This document shows, in pieces, positions 15,966 through 16,255 of a stretch of DNA of 16,255 nucleotides. A program made the translations under genes and the position numbers. This DNA is from Bacilli bacterium (GTDB lineage Bacteria; Bacillota_I; Bacilli_A; ML615J-28; CAG-698). The stretch covers positions 1 through 16,255 of the forward strand of contig JAEDHQ010000041.1 of assembly GCA_016296945.1 (NCBI GenBank), read 5' to 3'. The notes under the pieces were generated by a model. It searched no databases and had not been told where the DNA came from. It saw only the letters and a program-made list of their open reading frames with translations. Within the stretch, counting starts at the first letter, position 1. Each line of letters starts with the position of its first letter.

Positions 15966-15991
15966 AAAAAAGACTAGTACAAACTACTTGT
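15966..15991 (-). terminator. Intrinsic terminator of an unidentified minus-strand transcript
   Basis: ACAAGTA (15991-15985) pairs with TACTAGT (15979-15973) with one mismatch around a 5-nt loop, followed by C and six Ts on the minus strand. It lies just upstream of the iron-operon promoter, so it should end a transcript coming from beyond position 15991, but no gene is visible there. Confidence 0.65.
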
Positions 15992-16255
15992 TGTTACAAA
16001 AAAAACCTTAGTTTTAAAATATACTATATTCAAATCCCATAAGTTGCTAAAATCCAAAAACTCTCTAGAAAAAAATTGCTCCAACTATGGAACAAAATCT
16101 TTGTAATAGGTCCTAAAACCTCTATATTTGAACTGCAAGTTAAATGACTTATAGACACATTCTAATGTCTTACTGCTACGATATCTATCTTTTTATATGG
16201 TGTGTGGGATTATAAGTCATTTTTAAATATTACTTAATAATTTAGGTATTAAATT
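15992..16255. other. Gene-free, structured end of the window
   Basis: No reading frame of convincing length or with a ribosome site is present on either strand. The stretch contains an imperfect hairpin (TTGCTCC with GGAACAA, 16077-16096), two similar ~33-nt elements (16011-16045 and 16110-16141) and a 12-bp perfect inverted repeat (16142-16153 with 16211-16222) enclosing a smaller hairpin (AGACA with TGTCT, 16153-16170). It could be a small structured RNA ending at the terminator at 15966, or an insertion-sequence end. Neither is proven. Confidence 0.5.
16142..16222. repeat. 12-bp perfect inverted repeat enclosing a hairpin
   Basis: AAATGACTTATA at 16142-16153 is the exact reverse complement of TATAAGTCATTT at 16211-16222, with 57 bp between. 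Inside it AGACA...TGTCT forms a second stem. The T run after the right arm on the plus strand is only five long, so this is not a standard terminator. Confidence 0.75.

Noticed and set aside
16144..16215. 23-codon plus-strand frame inside the inverted repeat (MTYRHILM...)
   Set aside because: No ribosome site, and start and stop fall in the repeat arms, so it is probably coincidence.
16011..16255. CRISPR array
   Set aside because: Only two degenerate copies 64 bp apart are seen; a real array needs near-identical repeats and regular spacers, and no cas gene is in the window.

Overview
The window is strongly AT-rich, with Shine-Dalgarno sites of the AAAGGAG/GAGGTG type, sigma-A-like promoters and many U-tract terminators. 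TGA is used as a stop (mgtE, and the permease gene through an ATGA overlap), so the standard bacterial code applies. Together with lipoprotein signal peptides and no outer-membrane genes, this suggests a low-GC Firmicute, possibly a gut-type Bacilli/Erysipelotrichia-like lineage. That placement is inference; there is no rRNA or other marker here.

Layout. Almost all genes are on the minus strand. Positions 23-2593 encode a cytoplasmic GH78 alpha-L-rhamnosidase with its own promoter. Positions 2701-5604 hold a tightly coupled pair of secreted, lipid-anchored trypsin-like (HtrA/DegP-type, S1C) proteins with bacterial Ig-like (BIG2) domains. The first-transcribed member carries a PDZ domain but has lost the catalytic histidine; the second has an intact triad and no PDZ. 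Divergent from them, on the plus strand, are a beta-lactamase-fold serine hydrolase with an extra C-terminal domain (5747-7231) and a 49-residue basic protein (7305-7454), closed by a bidirectional terminator. A minus-strand operon then runs from 9385 to 7512: APH-fold kinase, [2Fe-2S] thioredoxin-like ferredoxin, DUF2500-like membrane protein and a TspO/MBR protein. A LysR regulator (9497-10426), an MgtE magnesium transporter (10514-11905) and a DUF5131-family protein (11965-12684) follow. The DUF5131 gene is preceded in frame by what looks like the N-terminal stub of a cation/proton antiporter. Positions 12911-15886 encode a complete iron/siderophore-type ABC importer, transcribed permease, ATPase, binding protein from a near-consensus promoter. 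The last ~300 bases hold no convincing gene, but contain a minus-strand terminator, a 12-bp inverted repeat and two degenerate copies of a ~33-nt element.

How they fit together. Most of this is accessory or housekeeping physiology: scavenging of rhamnosides, iron and magnesium, and envelope proteolysis. The best leads are the active/pseudoprotease pair, the terminator hairpin that contains the tspO ribosome-binding site, the odd kinase-ferredoxin-DUF2500-TspO operon, the antiporter remnant before DUF5131, and the unexplained structured end of the window. No CRISPR array, complete insertion sequence, prophage or clear defence system was seen.
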